Shown here one piece after another: positions 1 through 11,400 of a stretch of 64,000 nucleotides of DNA. Within the stretch, counting starts at the first letter, position 1. The number at the start of each line of letters is the position of its first letter. Source of the stretch: Ramazzottius varieornatus. Taxonomy: Eukaryota > Tardigrada > Eutardigrada > Parachela > Ramazzottiidae. The DNA lies in the NCBI GenBank assembly GCA_001949185.1, contig BDGG01000005.1, positions 124,001 through 188,000 on the forward strand. The letters run 5' to 3'. The position numbers were made by a program, and so were the translations under genes. The notes under the pieces were generated by a model that saw only the letters and a program-made list of their open reading frames with translations, had not been told where the DNA came from and made no database searches.

Positions 1-75
1 ATATCAGTTTGAAACAAGGAAGAGGTCCAACCATGCATAACATATTTATGCACCAGAAAATCGAATACACAACTT

Positions 76-3000
76 TTAAATCTGACCGGCGAATTCGGCC
101 GTATCTTCGCCCTGTTGCATTTCTCTCTTGTTTTGGTTGTTGTAAATACGAACAACGTCTTTCCAGTCGATGACGTCCACGATTTCCTTCACGGCCGTGG
201 GTTTCCCAGCTGCAAAGCGAGACAGTATCAGGTACGCAAACGTTACTTCGAGGACGTTTGCGCGTTACTCACTGGATAGGTTTGATGACAGTCGGGAACT
301 AGTTCGTCTGTCCAATCCTGAAGCTGTACGGGAAGTTGATGCGGACACGATGGCGCTGGAGTCGCAATCTGGAACATTCACAAAACGTTTGCAAGAGTGT
401 CTCATCACCATCGTCTTGGTTCTTCAGCACTTACATTTGCTATACAGGTATCTAACCCCGTTCACAGCGTACGACACGAGGTTGAGTGGCGCCGGCGTTC
501 CTTCTGAGATACTCAGGCCGAAAATCAGTCTAGCTCGGCCATACCGCCATTCCGTGTCCGAAGAGCGCTTGATCCGTTCGTAACTGTCCACCATCATGGC
601 AATGAAGAGCTTCAACAGTACGACCCAAACCACTAAACGAAAGACGGGAAACATGATTGTGGTATATGCCTCTGTAAAGAGGCCAAACCTTACGTACCGA
701 ACAAGTACACACCGACCAGAATGCGCAGCCAGACATTGCCCGCATTAGGTATCTGATCTTGGAGCGGCAGTGGATGCAAACTCCGGTAACTTTCTTCGGT
801 TGGATTTTCCATAGGATCGATCAGCTGAAACAGAAAAGCCAGTCAGCTGTATTCGGACCATTCCGTTTGTGCGCCTTTCTGCAAGACCTCACCATCCAAA
901 TTCCCCAGATCATGTATTCGAGGCTGACCACGGGGTCTCCCACGCGATTCCTGAAGCAAGCACGAAACGCTACGTTATCTAGTTGACAAAGCCGAAGAAT
1001 CAGCGCTTTCTTCATTGGCTTACAGTATTGGACCCGGCCCAGGATAGACAAAATGAGCTTCCGGCCAGAAACCATTGTCCTCGTGCTCCTCCCCTCCTCC
1101 ATGCTCTCCTGCACCTCCATGACTACCTTCATGACCACCACCGTGCCCCCCTTGTCCGTGTTCTGCCTGACCACTGTGGCCTGACGCGGTACCATGCCCC
1201 GCATCTTCAGCGCCATGAGATGGGTTTTCAGACCCGTGCGCTGCTGGCTCATGGTTCGGTTCTTGATGGCCTGCCTTCACCGGACTAACATGTCCTGTCG
1301 AAGGGTGCGCCGCAATCGTTCCGTGACTTCCGGACTGCGGAGCACTGTGTGATACCTGGCGCTTCGGTCGCTTGTGATGGGCTTGTGCCTCGTCAGTCGC
1401 GGTGGCACCAGGTGGGCTACCGACCAGACCATCCTCAGCGGACAGGCGGCTTGTATCCCGAGCTACACTGGCTCGACCGTGGGGTTCCTGGTGTGACGCT
1501 GCTAATGCGGGTCCGTGCTGGCTGGTAGCAGCAGTCGTAGCATCGAAGAGAAGCGGACCTCCATGATGCCGATGTGCCACCTGACCGGCCTTGTACACCT
1601 CGCTGTACAGTGCGGAAAATGCAAAGGTAAAGCCGAGCAAGAAACAACCCAGAAGTACGAGGAAGGTAATCAGGTCTCGGAAGATTTCACCAATCACAAT
1701 ACTCAGCGGACCGAAAAGTCGATGAAACGCCATGTACCTACGTACAAAAATTGGTTGGACGGAAGACTCACTTCATTTTTTTGTAAGCGAGAGAATCGTA
1801 CTTACGACAAAAGTTGGATATGCGAAAGTAGGGACGCAGTCGCGAAGAACTGTGCTCGGATGTACAACAGCGTGACTTGGGTACTGTTGGGGAAGGGGAT
1901 GGCACTTATCTGAATGATGAATCCAATCACACAGAGAATAATCACAAATAACTGTAACCGCCCAAATCCAGTCCGCTCTTCCTTCCTGGTGAACTCGTGA
2001 AGAACCAACCCAACTAGCCATACGATGAGAATCCATTCTTGAACGTTCGGCGCCATACTTTTCCCTGGAAGAAGAAACCGTGCGAGCATCGAATAGCGCT
2101 TAGATGAAAAAGACTGCGAATGCCCTCACTTTCGTAGAGTCGTTCGTTGGGAGTAAGGAAAGTGAACACTAGAAGGACGATGAAGAGGATACTGCCAGCC
2201 AGGTTTGACAGTAAGCGAAAAAGCGGGATATGCTTGAACCGGTGTTTGAACGGTAAATTGTAGGTGATCCATGTAGGTGGAAGCACCAGAAACATTATGA
2301 TGATAAAGAAGGTCTGAAGATCGCTCAGTTCGAGTCCACCTTTCCACAGGTTCATTATGTGCTTTTGGACGTCGGTCAGCGAAGCTACGACCTTGTGTTG
2401 TCCGTCAAGTATCAAATCCAGGAGCGTCTCCCCCTTGCTATCTACGCTCTGGAAGATGACTTCCGGGTGCTTCGTTCGACTGCAGGCTAGTGTCAGTAGA
2501 CGGTTGGCCAGTGTCTCGCAGTACCGGGCGGCGTACTCCAGATCCAGGGCACGAGCTCGGTCGTGGACAGCCATAGTACGGTAGAAAGAAGTAAGCTGCA
2601 AAGCGGCCTCGACTGGCGAGTTGGTATTCACTACGAAAGTCTCCAACGGAAGTTGATCTATAAAGTAAGCACGACATGACTAACCAATGATCCTTGTCTT
2701 GCTTCCTAGGATCTTACTCCACTCTGGACTCACTCAAGGGTTTAGCGCACTGCATCAGGTTGACCAGGAATGTGTGATCTTGAATCAGCTGCTCGAAGTT
2801 TAGCCGAGTGCTGAAAAGGTAGTTCAGGATGCCGATATTTCCCGAGCTAGCTGCAAAGGCCAGCGGACTCTTGTCGTCATTTGACAAGATCTGCGGATCA
2901 GCCCCTTGTTCGACCAGTGCTTTGACGACGTCAAGGTGAGAGTTCGCCGCAGCGTGATGAACAGCAGACCAGCCAAGCTACGAAAAAACCCAAGCGGTAT

Positions 3001-6000
3001 CTAACAAACTGTATAACAGAGCGTCGAATCGTTCACCTTGAATCTTACCGCGTCCACGGCGTTGATATCGATGCCTTGAGAAATCAAGTAAAGACAGAGG
3101 TCCTTTTTTCCATGGGCGGCGGCCACCAGCATGGCGTTTCGGCCTCGCTTGTCCACGGAGGATAAACATGCTTCCGACTTGGCAATAAGAAGGACCGCAG
3201 GGGGAATAGATCCGCCTAGCGCCACCTAGTGTAGAACCAGAAAGATTAGGAGAAGCCGGAAAAAACGTTATGTGTGCATGCAGTTTACCTAATTATCGGC
3301 CGGGATAAAATTACCGGCCACCGGCTGAGAGCGGCAGTGCGTCGATTGATTAGCTTGATTATCAGCTTCAGCTGGCAGATGCCGCTTTCGGGCAGTGGTC
3401 GATAACACCGCCTGAATACCTGGTAAACTGCGTGTACCAGGTATTCAGGCGGTGAAAGGTGGGACAAACCATGTGAAGTGGTGTGTATCCAGTTATTTCT
3501 CCTCTGGCTTCCAGTTCCACTTGCGGATAATTGAGCAAGAGCCGTACGACGTTATCATGTCCCGCTTTGGCCGCGAAATGGACCGCCGTCAAGCCAGCCT
3601 CGGTTTCCGTGAGTCTGACTGTCGCCGTTTCCACGGTTGGCTTGGCGGTTTTCTCGCCGGGAGCCACCTTTGTCAAGAGCTCCTGAACGGTCTCCGCCTC
3701 TCCCCAAAATGCAGCCTGAAAAGAGAAGCATACTAACCTCGATCGTTTCACCCAGAACCTTTGATATTTCGACAGAAGTAAGTTCGAGAAAGTACAGACC
3801 AGATGCAAAGCAGTCAGGCCGGTCTTGATACTGCGCCCGTTCCATGACACCCGATCCTGCAGGACGTCGAGGACCGTTAAGTGACCATTCTTAGCTAGAA
3901 GAAAAAAACGAAAAGATGCTACCATGGTCGTAATTTGTTTTGGTGCCTTCAGAGGCCTCGACAAAAAGCCTACCGGCGTGCATCACAGCATTCATGCCGT
4001 CCTTGTCCTCATCAGAAACTGACGCACCTGCGTCAACGAGTTTACCGAGAACCTCTCCGTGACCCTCTGCGGCAGCGAAATGGACCACCTTCATTTCCGT
4101 TGACTACACAGACTCAAACACAAACTCATTTACAAGACAGCCTGTCTCCTTACAACATTGATTTGAGTTCTGTACCTCGACTTGCGAAGATATGACCTGG
4201 AGAGGAAAGCGCTCGAGAAGAAGATCCATGACTTGCGCCGCGCCGTTCTTGGCTGCCAGATGCGCCACATTCAGGCCTTGCTGTAACATAGATTAGTTCT
4301 TTGTGGACCCAAGATACTTTCCCTCGAAACTCGAAAAGCTGAGACATATTGAGACATACGCTTACCGAATCGACTCGCATCAGCGGATTGCTGGAATCCG
4401 AGTTGAGAACCAAGGCGACAACATCCACGCTGTCAAGCGCAGTCGCCAGAAACAGCGGTGTTTGCCCATTCTGGAGGATCAACCAGCCGTCATCAACGAT
4501 GAAATCGAGAACATGAGTACTTTCATCTCTTTTCACATAACCCAAAAACCTCATACTTGATCCTGAATATTGGGATCAGCGCCAAGCTGCAACAACAGCT
4601 GAAATATGGCTGGTTGCTTGTATTTGGCGGCCAAATGCAGGGGTGTTTGCCGCAGCATTGACATGACATCGACGGCTGCATGATGCTTTTCCACCAGCAA
4701 ATGGATCATCTCCGTGTGACCCTTCATGGTTGCCAGATGCAGAGCACTAAAGCCACTCCTAGTCTTGCTGTTGACGAATGCTTTAGATCGCAACAGAAGG
4801 TCCAAGATTTCAACAAAACCGTTCTCAGCCGCGATATGCAGCGCAGCTTTCCCTTGCTAGAGAAAACGACCAGAGGGATTATATTTGCGATCTGCTGAGT
4901 CTACACAAACAAACTCGACAGGCTCGTTTTTCCAACTGGCGCACGCACTCAGCTGAACACACTGAAAAGGTGCGCCACCTGGGAAAATACTCATGTCGAG
5001 AGCTCTCGTTGCAGAGAAACAGTGCGCCGAAAACAGCATAACTATTCACAGTATTCCGCGGGATATGTGATGCTCACTCACGTCGTCAAACACGTCGATT
5101 CTGGCGTTGTTCTTCAGTAAGAGCTTGACCGTCTCATGCAGTCCCATATCGGTAGCAGCATGTACCGCCGTCCACCCGATCTTTGACTGTCTCCCCAGCG
5201 CGTACTGTATTTTGGCAGGCGGAAGTGCTGTGAAAATGTCCTTCAACGCAGGATTGTTCCCCGCCCTCGCAGCGTACATCAGTGGCGTCTCGTAAGTCAG
5301 CTTTGTTTGCAGGTGGACTTCTCCACCATACCGCAACATCAGCAGCATCATGTCCCGACTGGATCTGCCATTATCCTCAACCGGTGAAATGAGCTCCGCA
5401 GCGTAGTGAACACATGTTTCGCCTTCTAGGTTCTGCAGGTTGACAATGGTGGCTGGGACATCGGCGCCGTGCTTCACAGCGATGTATTCCAAAAGGGTTC
5501 GACACAGCTCGTAGTTGTTGGAACGCACGGCCCCATGGAGAGCTGTCTCGCCGTTGTCATTGGCCAGGCTGGCTTCCGCGCCATTTTTCATGAGAAGTGC
5601 GGCCATGTTGAGAGAACCAGCTCGACTGGCCACCATCAACGCCGTTTCCCCATTGGTCATCCTAGCGTTGACTTGGGCTCCGGACTTGATGAGAAGGTCG
5701 ACGCTTTGCTCGCTGTTGGGAACCCTAGATGCTATTATCAGTGGGGTTTCTCCCGCTTTACCGCCTGTATGAAATAAAAGCGTCCAATAAGTCACCGGTC
5801 TTGAAGACCCGGTCTCTGATTAGCGGCATGCTCTGGTACCTTTGATATGAACCGAAGCTCCATCACCTATCAGCACTTCCACACAGCGAAACTTGCCATA
5901 TTCGACTGGAAAGAAACGTAGCTGTGCAAGTCCCAAATCCCAATCTAGCCATAGTGGACCACAGGTCGTGGGTTCCGGTATATAAATTACTTACTTGCTA

Positions 6001-8023
6001 TGTGCAGAGAAGTGTAGCCTACCAGAGGAAAGAATGCGTCTGATACCACCAGTAGGACATGTCAGATAATTTCATACCGTCTTTTGTTTGTGCGTCGATC
6101 TTCGCTCCGCGTTTCAGGAGAGCTTTGACGACCCCTGCATGACCGGCTCGAGATGCCGCGTGAAGAGCCACCGCCCCGAACTTATTCGGCATGTGAAGGT
6201 AGACGCCGTGCGACAGCAGCAAGATGACGGTCTCCGGATGACCCGACAACGCTATGGAGGAAGAAACAGTTGATATCATTCTGGGAACCGCAACATGTTA
6301 GAAGGGGGAAGCGCGAAGTACCTGCCAAATGGCACAGTGTGCTTCCGTCCTGAAAGGAAGTTAGGAAACAGCGGGTGAACTATGGCAATCGTACGTATTG
6401 TGGAATAACATTACTTTTGTCCGATAGCGAATGGATTCTGGATAGGCAGAAATCAGCGACTCAATGATTTTATGGTCTCCTCTCTCGACAGCATCCGCAA
6501 TAGGCGATCGCTCGTACTGTAACAAATGATGACAGAATTGAAAGCACGAGCTGTATCCTGATGAGCTTCGAAGCCATCGGTACTTACTCGGTCTAGCAGC
6601 ATCGTGTCAGCCGATCTTGCTCTGAGGTACTCCACCGCTTCGCTGTTTCCGTGGAGCACCGCCAAATGCAGGAGGGTTTGCTGGTCATTCTAAAACGTAA
6701 AATATACTCAGGAGAAAATACGGCGGCTTGATCTTGCAAAATCTAGGTTCGGAAGAGCTTACATTCTGGATGTTGGCTGGTGCGCCTTCTTCGAGCAGGA
6801 TGAAGAAAACGGTAGTCTGGTTCAAAGTCAAAGCATAGTGCGCCACGGTATCGTTCTTGTGAACAGGGTTCTGCAGAGCCAGCTGCTGATAAGAATGCTC
6901 TTTCAGGAGCTCTTTGATGACGGGAATGTTGACCGCTTGGACACCTCTCCACAGTGGCGTGAAACCATCCTGGAGGAATGTCAACAACAGACTTGATCAA
7001 AAGTACTGTAAAGAACGTAATGACGAGGGGGGGAGGTAGTCAAGGTACTGTAGTGCTCGCAGTTCAACGCGCACTCGACCACGTGAACAGTAAATAAGGC
7101 CCGGGTAAGAATCACAGAGACTACAGTGACAGCATCTGATCAGGCTGGGCAACGATGGTTCATCACGTGGTTGAGTGCGAGCGCACTACAGTCTCTCCCA
7201 TTACCGCGTCTTCCGTCAGTCGACCATCCTCTTGCGAATTTTCAAGAAGCAACTGAACCGTTGGTAAGGCTCCGTACTTTCGCATGCACGCCATGTGAAG
7301 AGGAAGTTGTGTCTTAACCTGAAAAACCGTCAACCTGGAAAGCTTCTGTATTTGGAACCGTTGTGCGGAAATCTTTGTATTGAAAAGGGTCTAAATGTAT
7401 ACCCCGCCCTGAACCATAGGATCTGCGCCATGCCGAAACAGATCGAGGATCATCTCCAACTTGCTGTGAGATGCAGCTATGTGTATAGCTGCCGTTCCAT
7501 CCTGCAACTCCGAAAAGAAGACCTGGCCATGTTGAGAACTTACCACCTTGACCGGATACGAATAAAAAAGCCCTACCGTACCGTGGCTTGTTTTAGAACA
7601 TCAGCTCCCAAGTTAATACACCGCTCGACCAGATTTCTCTTGTTGTGTTCGACAAGATGAAGCAAAAGAAAGTTTCCCGAACCATTCTGAAAAAAACAAC
7701 AAAATCTACGTCTGCTTGTACTTTGAAGTAAGTTGGGCAGGATAGAACGTAAGTACCTGGTCAGCATAGTTCAGAGCATTCCGGATGAATTCCGCGTTTC
7801 CGTCAGCGTGCAGGACAGATTTTTCGAAAAGCCGAATCGTTCGATCAACGAAGTCCCATCTCTGCGCACTAGCATTCGCTAGCAAGGCCGCACCAATATC
7901 AGGTTCATACACCCTACTAGCAAGCGGAATATCATCCACCACCAGCGAAAAATCAAGGAGATCCGGTGGTTCGATTTTCGGAGACTCAGGCGTAGTAAAA
8001 CCGAAGTCCTCCCTGAAAGCCAT
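76..8023 (-). CDS. TRPN/NOMPC-like mechanosensitive channel, copy 1 (left)
   Basis: A mechanically gated cation channel of the TRPN family, expected in the membrane of sensory cilia. The start ATG (8021-8023) opens an N-terminal exon (MAFREDFG...). Many exons of ankyrin repeats follow, for example at 7.6, 6.0-6.3, 5.05-5.77, 4.55-4.86, 3.5-4.3 and 2.7-3.2 kb. They include family-typical stretches such as LTAVHFAAKAGHDNVVRLLL. A linker exon (about 2646) leads into S1-S2, then S3-S4 (about 2089), S5 (about 1733), a very long histidine-rich S5-pore turret, a pore segment (MIWGIWM/LIDP), and S6 plus TRP helix (about 654, LLKLFIAMMVDSYERIKRSS, then DTEW). The last exon carries the family's C-terminal pattern (VIDWKDVVRIYNN) and ends at TAA 76-78, so the gene is complete. 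It shares order and strand with copy 2 upstream. What I infer: it is a tandem duplicate with a divergent pore. Exon limits in the ankyrin part are approximate. Confidence 0.9.
1060..1640 (-). other. Histidine-rich extracellular turret of TRPN copy 1
   Basis: This part of the S5 exon encodes roughly 170 residues between S5 and the pore helix, with about 25 histidines, many in HG, GH or EH context (for example GHGGGHEGSHGGAGEH). In TRP channels this loop faces outward. A basic run KRPKRQ (about 1357-1380) contains an R-X-K-R pattern, the furin-type cleavage consensus. Copy 2 has only a short loop of about 45 residues here. The frame stays open through the segment, and the joined exon (donor near 1023, GTAAGC) continues in frame to the pore helix, so I read it as coding rather than intron. 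Confidence 0.75.
3307..3374 (-). repeat. Second dispersed repeat, copy A
   Basis: A 68-bp stretch in an intron of TRPN copy 1. Read on the minus strand it aligns with 10763-10830 on the plus strand, roughly three quarters identical by eye, with shared blocks CAGCTRAAGYTG, ATCAAT and CCGCTYTCRGCCGG. It is followed by the self-complementary GGCCGG...CCGGCC near 3297-3322. Confidence 0.6.
3406..3454. repeat. Perfect 20-bp hairpin next to a 5' splice site
   Basis: The arms 3406-3425 (CACCGCCTGAATACCTGGTA) and 3435-3454 are exact reverse complements around a 9-nt loop. On the minus strand the hairpin begins about 15 nt inside the intron that follows the TPLHM ankyrin exon of TRPN copy 1. Confidence 0.85.
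4914..5000. repeat. GTGGCGCAC hairpin family, copy 1
   Basis: Intron of TRPN copy 1. Inner arms near 4931-4944 (CAACTGGCGCACG) and 4970-4982 (GTGCGCCACCTGG). Outer arms CTCGACA (4914-4920) and TGTCGAG (4994-5000). Confidence 0.8.
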
Positions 8024-8430
8024 GATTCTCTAAAACTAATGGCGGAGAAACCTTAGGACGCTTCCGAACGCTCTGGTGGGTCAACCGTCTTATTCGAGAT
8101 CGAGCTCGATTTCACAGTCAGAGCGAACTTCCTGTTACAGGTATGACGGACGCACTTTATCGACTGGATTTTCGGAAACGACTTACAGCACGCAAAGGTG
8201 AAGCATAGAGTGGAGTCACTTAGGCGGACAAAGAGTAAATATAGTCAATGACGAAAGCGAGGGTTTTTTCCCCGGATTTGGCACGCACAGACTTCGAGAA
8301 GCAAGCAGCACCGAACAATGGTCAGTAAAAGCACAAGGAGAAAGCGAGCGCAAATATTCATCGGGAAAGAGCGGAATGTAAGCGGAGACCTAAAAGTCAC
8401 CTTTACCGTCCTGCCCAATACTGCCGGAAC
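8024..8430. other. Spacer between the two TRPN genes
   Basis: About 400 bp between the stop of copy 2 and the start of copy 1. It must hold the copy 2 polyadenylation site and the copy 1 promoter, but I see no clear TATA box, AATAAA signal or extra coding exon. Confidence 0.5.
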
Positions 8431-11400
8431 TCAAACATCGTCAAAATCCTCATAGCCCAACGCGATTTCCGCTTCATAGTCACGAAGGACGTTCTTCCAC
8501 GGAACCACCTCGGTCAGCTGCTTCGCTGGAGCGTTCCTCAATGACACGATCAGCGGTAGACTTCCCGCTGAAAAGAGAACCATTACTCTTTTCTTCATCG
8601 TTGCATGGCTGGGGCATGGGCAAATGAACTGAGCGAGATTGTTTTTCCAAGTGGCGCACACTCAACCAATAACATTCAAAACGAGAGCCATTTGTTAAAC
8701 GATCTGGTTTAGTTCATTTGCCCACGTCGCAATCTTCGTATTGACAACCCCGTTCTGCCGAAGTAAGAGCTCATTCACGGAGACGAGAAGACAGAGAAAT
8801 TTACCAGAGATGCCGCCAATGACACTCTTGCGGAACGATCGAAGTTTGTTCACCTGCTGCCCTTCCTTTTGCATCAGCAACTCCTCCGAGTTCGCAACAC
8901 TATTGCTTCTACGGTTGAAGCACACTGGAAGACAAAATTTTTCAATGCAGTGGTAAAAGTAGTAAATGTCTGCAGGAACTGAAGCCTCGTTATACTTTCA
9001 AATAACTTTAGAGCACCCGAGAGGAGGACGGAGAAGATGTTGATGGGTGGAGGACTGATGGGAGTCTTCTCCATGTTGAGGATGATTCTGGCCCGAATAA
9101 ATCTCCACTCCAGATCAGAACGCGCTTTCACACGTTGGTACGTATCCGACAGCATGGCAATCAGCAAGTTCACCAAAACTAAAGGTGCCACAAACAATAT
9201 TCAGCGTTCTGCATATACAGGAAGCCGGTAAACAATCTCGGGATAATCGTCATCTCAAGTAGCGCACGTTTCCAGCCAATGACAACGAAAACTTGCGCCA
9301 AATCATCAAGAGATTGTTTGTCGTGCTCCCATACAACCTCCAAAGATCGAAAACTTGCGAGATCTCACCAATCATGGTTGCAGTCAAGTAAATCCCGTAG
9401 ATGATGAGGATAACCTGCAGAGCGAATGGCGGACTCAGCTCCGGCTTCGGTATCTGGCCGAACGGGTCAATTAAGCCAAAGATTGCCCAGTAGAGGAGCT
9501 GAGCAGCGGTGAACGGGTCGACAACCTGCGAAACATCCGATGGTTCTTTCACTGTGTGTATCGAGTCTCCTAATGTCACCGTGTAACATACCATATTCAT
9601 GATGATGGCGCCATCGTAAACTTTTGCAGGATCAGCTGGGATATACGCCTCGTATAAAGTGGACAAACTGAAGGAAAAGCCGAGCCAGAACAAGGAGAAC
9701 AGCACCCAGAAGCGAGCGAGATCGACCACAATGTCGCTTATCATGATTCCGAAGGGTCCGAACAGCTGGTGGAAGGACAGGTACCTGACCACAAGAGAGC
9801 GAATTGCAAATAGAAGATGCATGAGACGCGGACAAATGGACCGAACCAGATCGTCATATCAAGCGACGCACGCTTTCATTGTTATTGGCCAACAGTATGC
9901 GCCACTTGGAGAAAACGATAACGTTCATGTCATTTGCCGAGGTCCCATATTCAGCTATCGAAAGGGGAAAAGACGTGTTTTACGATAGAATCTGGATATC
10001 GGCGAAGAAGCATGCGGTAGCCAGTAGCTGACTGCGTATGTAAAGCAAGATGACGCGGGTCTCCTTGTCGACTCCGGCAGCCGCAATGTGTACGGTAACC
10101 GCGACCCCGGCCAAGAAGAGCGTCACAATTCTGAGCGAGTCGAGACCTTGTCGTTTCTCCTGTGTGGATAACTCGGACATCAAGTTCCCGATAAGCCAGA
10201 GAATCAGTAGCCATTCCTCCGGAGTTGGCAGCAAGCTTGTACGAAGATAGAGCGGGCGAAAAGGCGTCATGAAAACCTACGACAGAGTCCATCAGTACTG
10301 CACACCACTTTCAAGGTGTACAACCAAAGCCTGACAGCAGAATAGTTCTTACCAGTATCATGATAATGATGTAATACATGTGACTTGTGAAATGAACAAC
10401 CATCTTGACGAAGGGAATCTCACTGATACGATGAGGAAGTGGCAAAGAACAGACGAGCCAGACGGGAGGAAGGAAGAGAACCGTTAAGAATGTCAGTATG
10501 ACTTGCCACTGCTTCAACTCCACCCCACCGTACCTACAGCCAAAAAACACGCTCTTCAAAAAACTTCAGAAAAAGGTTGGAATTCAGCGCGAGGAAATTT
10601 CTGGTGAAGGCTGAAGAGCCTGCCGTTCATTGATGTACGTAAGTCTATTTCAGGTAGATCGTGCTGTGTCGCACCCAAATATTGGTACTTTTCTGCGTTT
10701 ACTATACACGTGTATACTATAAACGTACAAATTATTGGCAGCGGCCCGAAGACGGAACGGATCAGCTAAAGTTGGTCGATCAAATAAATCAATTGAAGAC
10801 TACCGCTTTCGGCCGGCTACCAATCATTTTCTCCATGCCAACAACAGGCCCGGTTTTCGGGATATCACATACCATATGGTGGTCAGGTACCTCTGTACCG
10901 GATTCAATGCGACCGTCTCCTTGTGGCTCCCGGCCATCAGAGTGTCCATGAGTGGGACATCATCTTTATCGATGGCCCGAAGAACCTCCGCCGCGCTGTA
11001 CTTAGCGCAGCTGATGGTCAACAGTCGCTGTCCGATCTGCTCGCAGAACTTCGCGGCAAAGATGAGGTCTTTGGCGTTGAACTTGTCTCGCTCCGCCGTG
11101 TCAAGGTAGAAGCGGGACAGTTTCAACGACAGCTCCACCGGGGAACTGCAGTACTTGATGAAGACGAAGAGTGGTTTCTGGCTCTTGTTCTTGGCGGCGT
11201 GCATCAGGTCCATGAGGAACACCTGGTCGGTCATGAGGGAGAAACTGCTGAAATTCTGCTGGAGAAGGTACTCCATGACATCGATCAGACCAGTCCCTCG
11301 GAATCCATGATTGGCATGCACCGCGTGGACAGCATAGCAGAGGGGAATCTTCCCGTCGTTCGTAACAGCCACGGTGTCTCCACCGTTCTCACACAAAAGG

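Noticed and set aside
1020-1288. Plus-strand and alternate-frame open reading frames over the histidine-rich segment
   Set aside because: They are shadows of the GC-rich TRPN exon; only the minus-strand frame joins both neighbouring exons.
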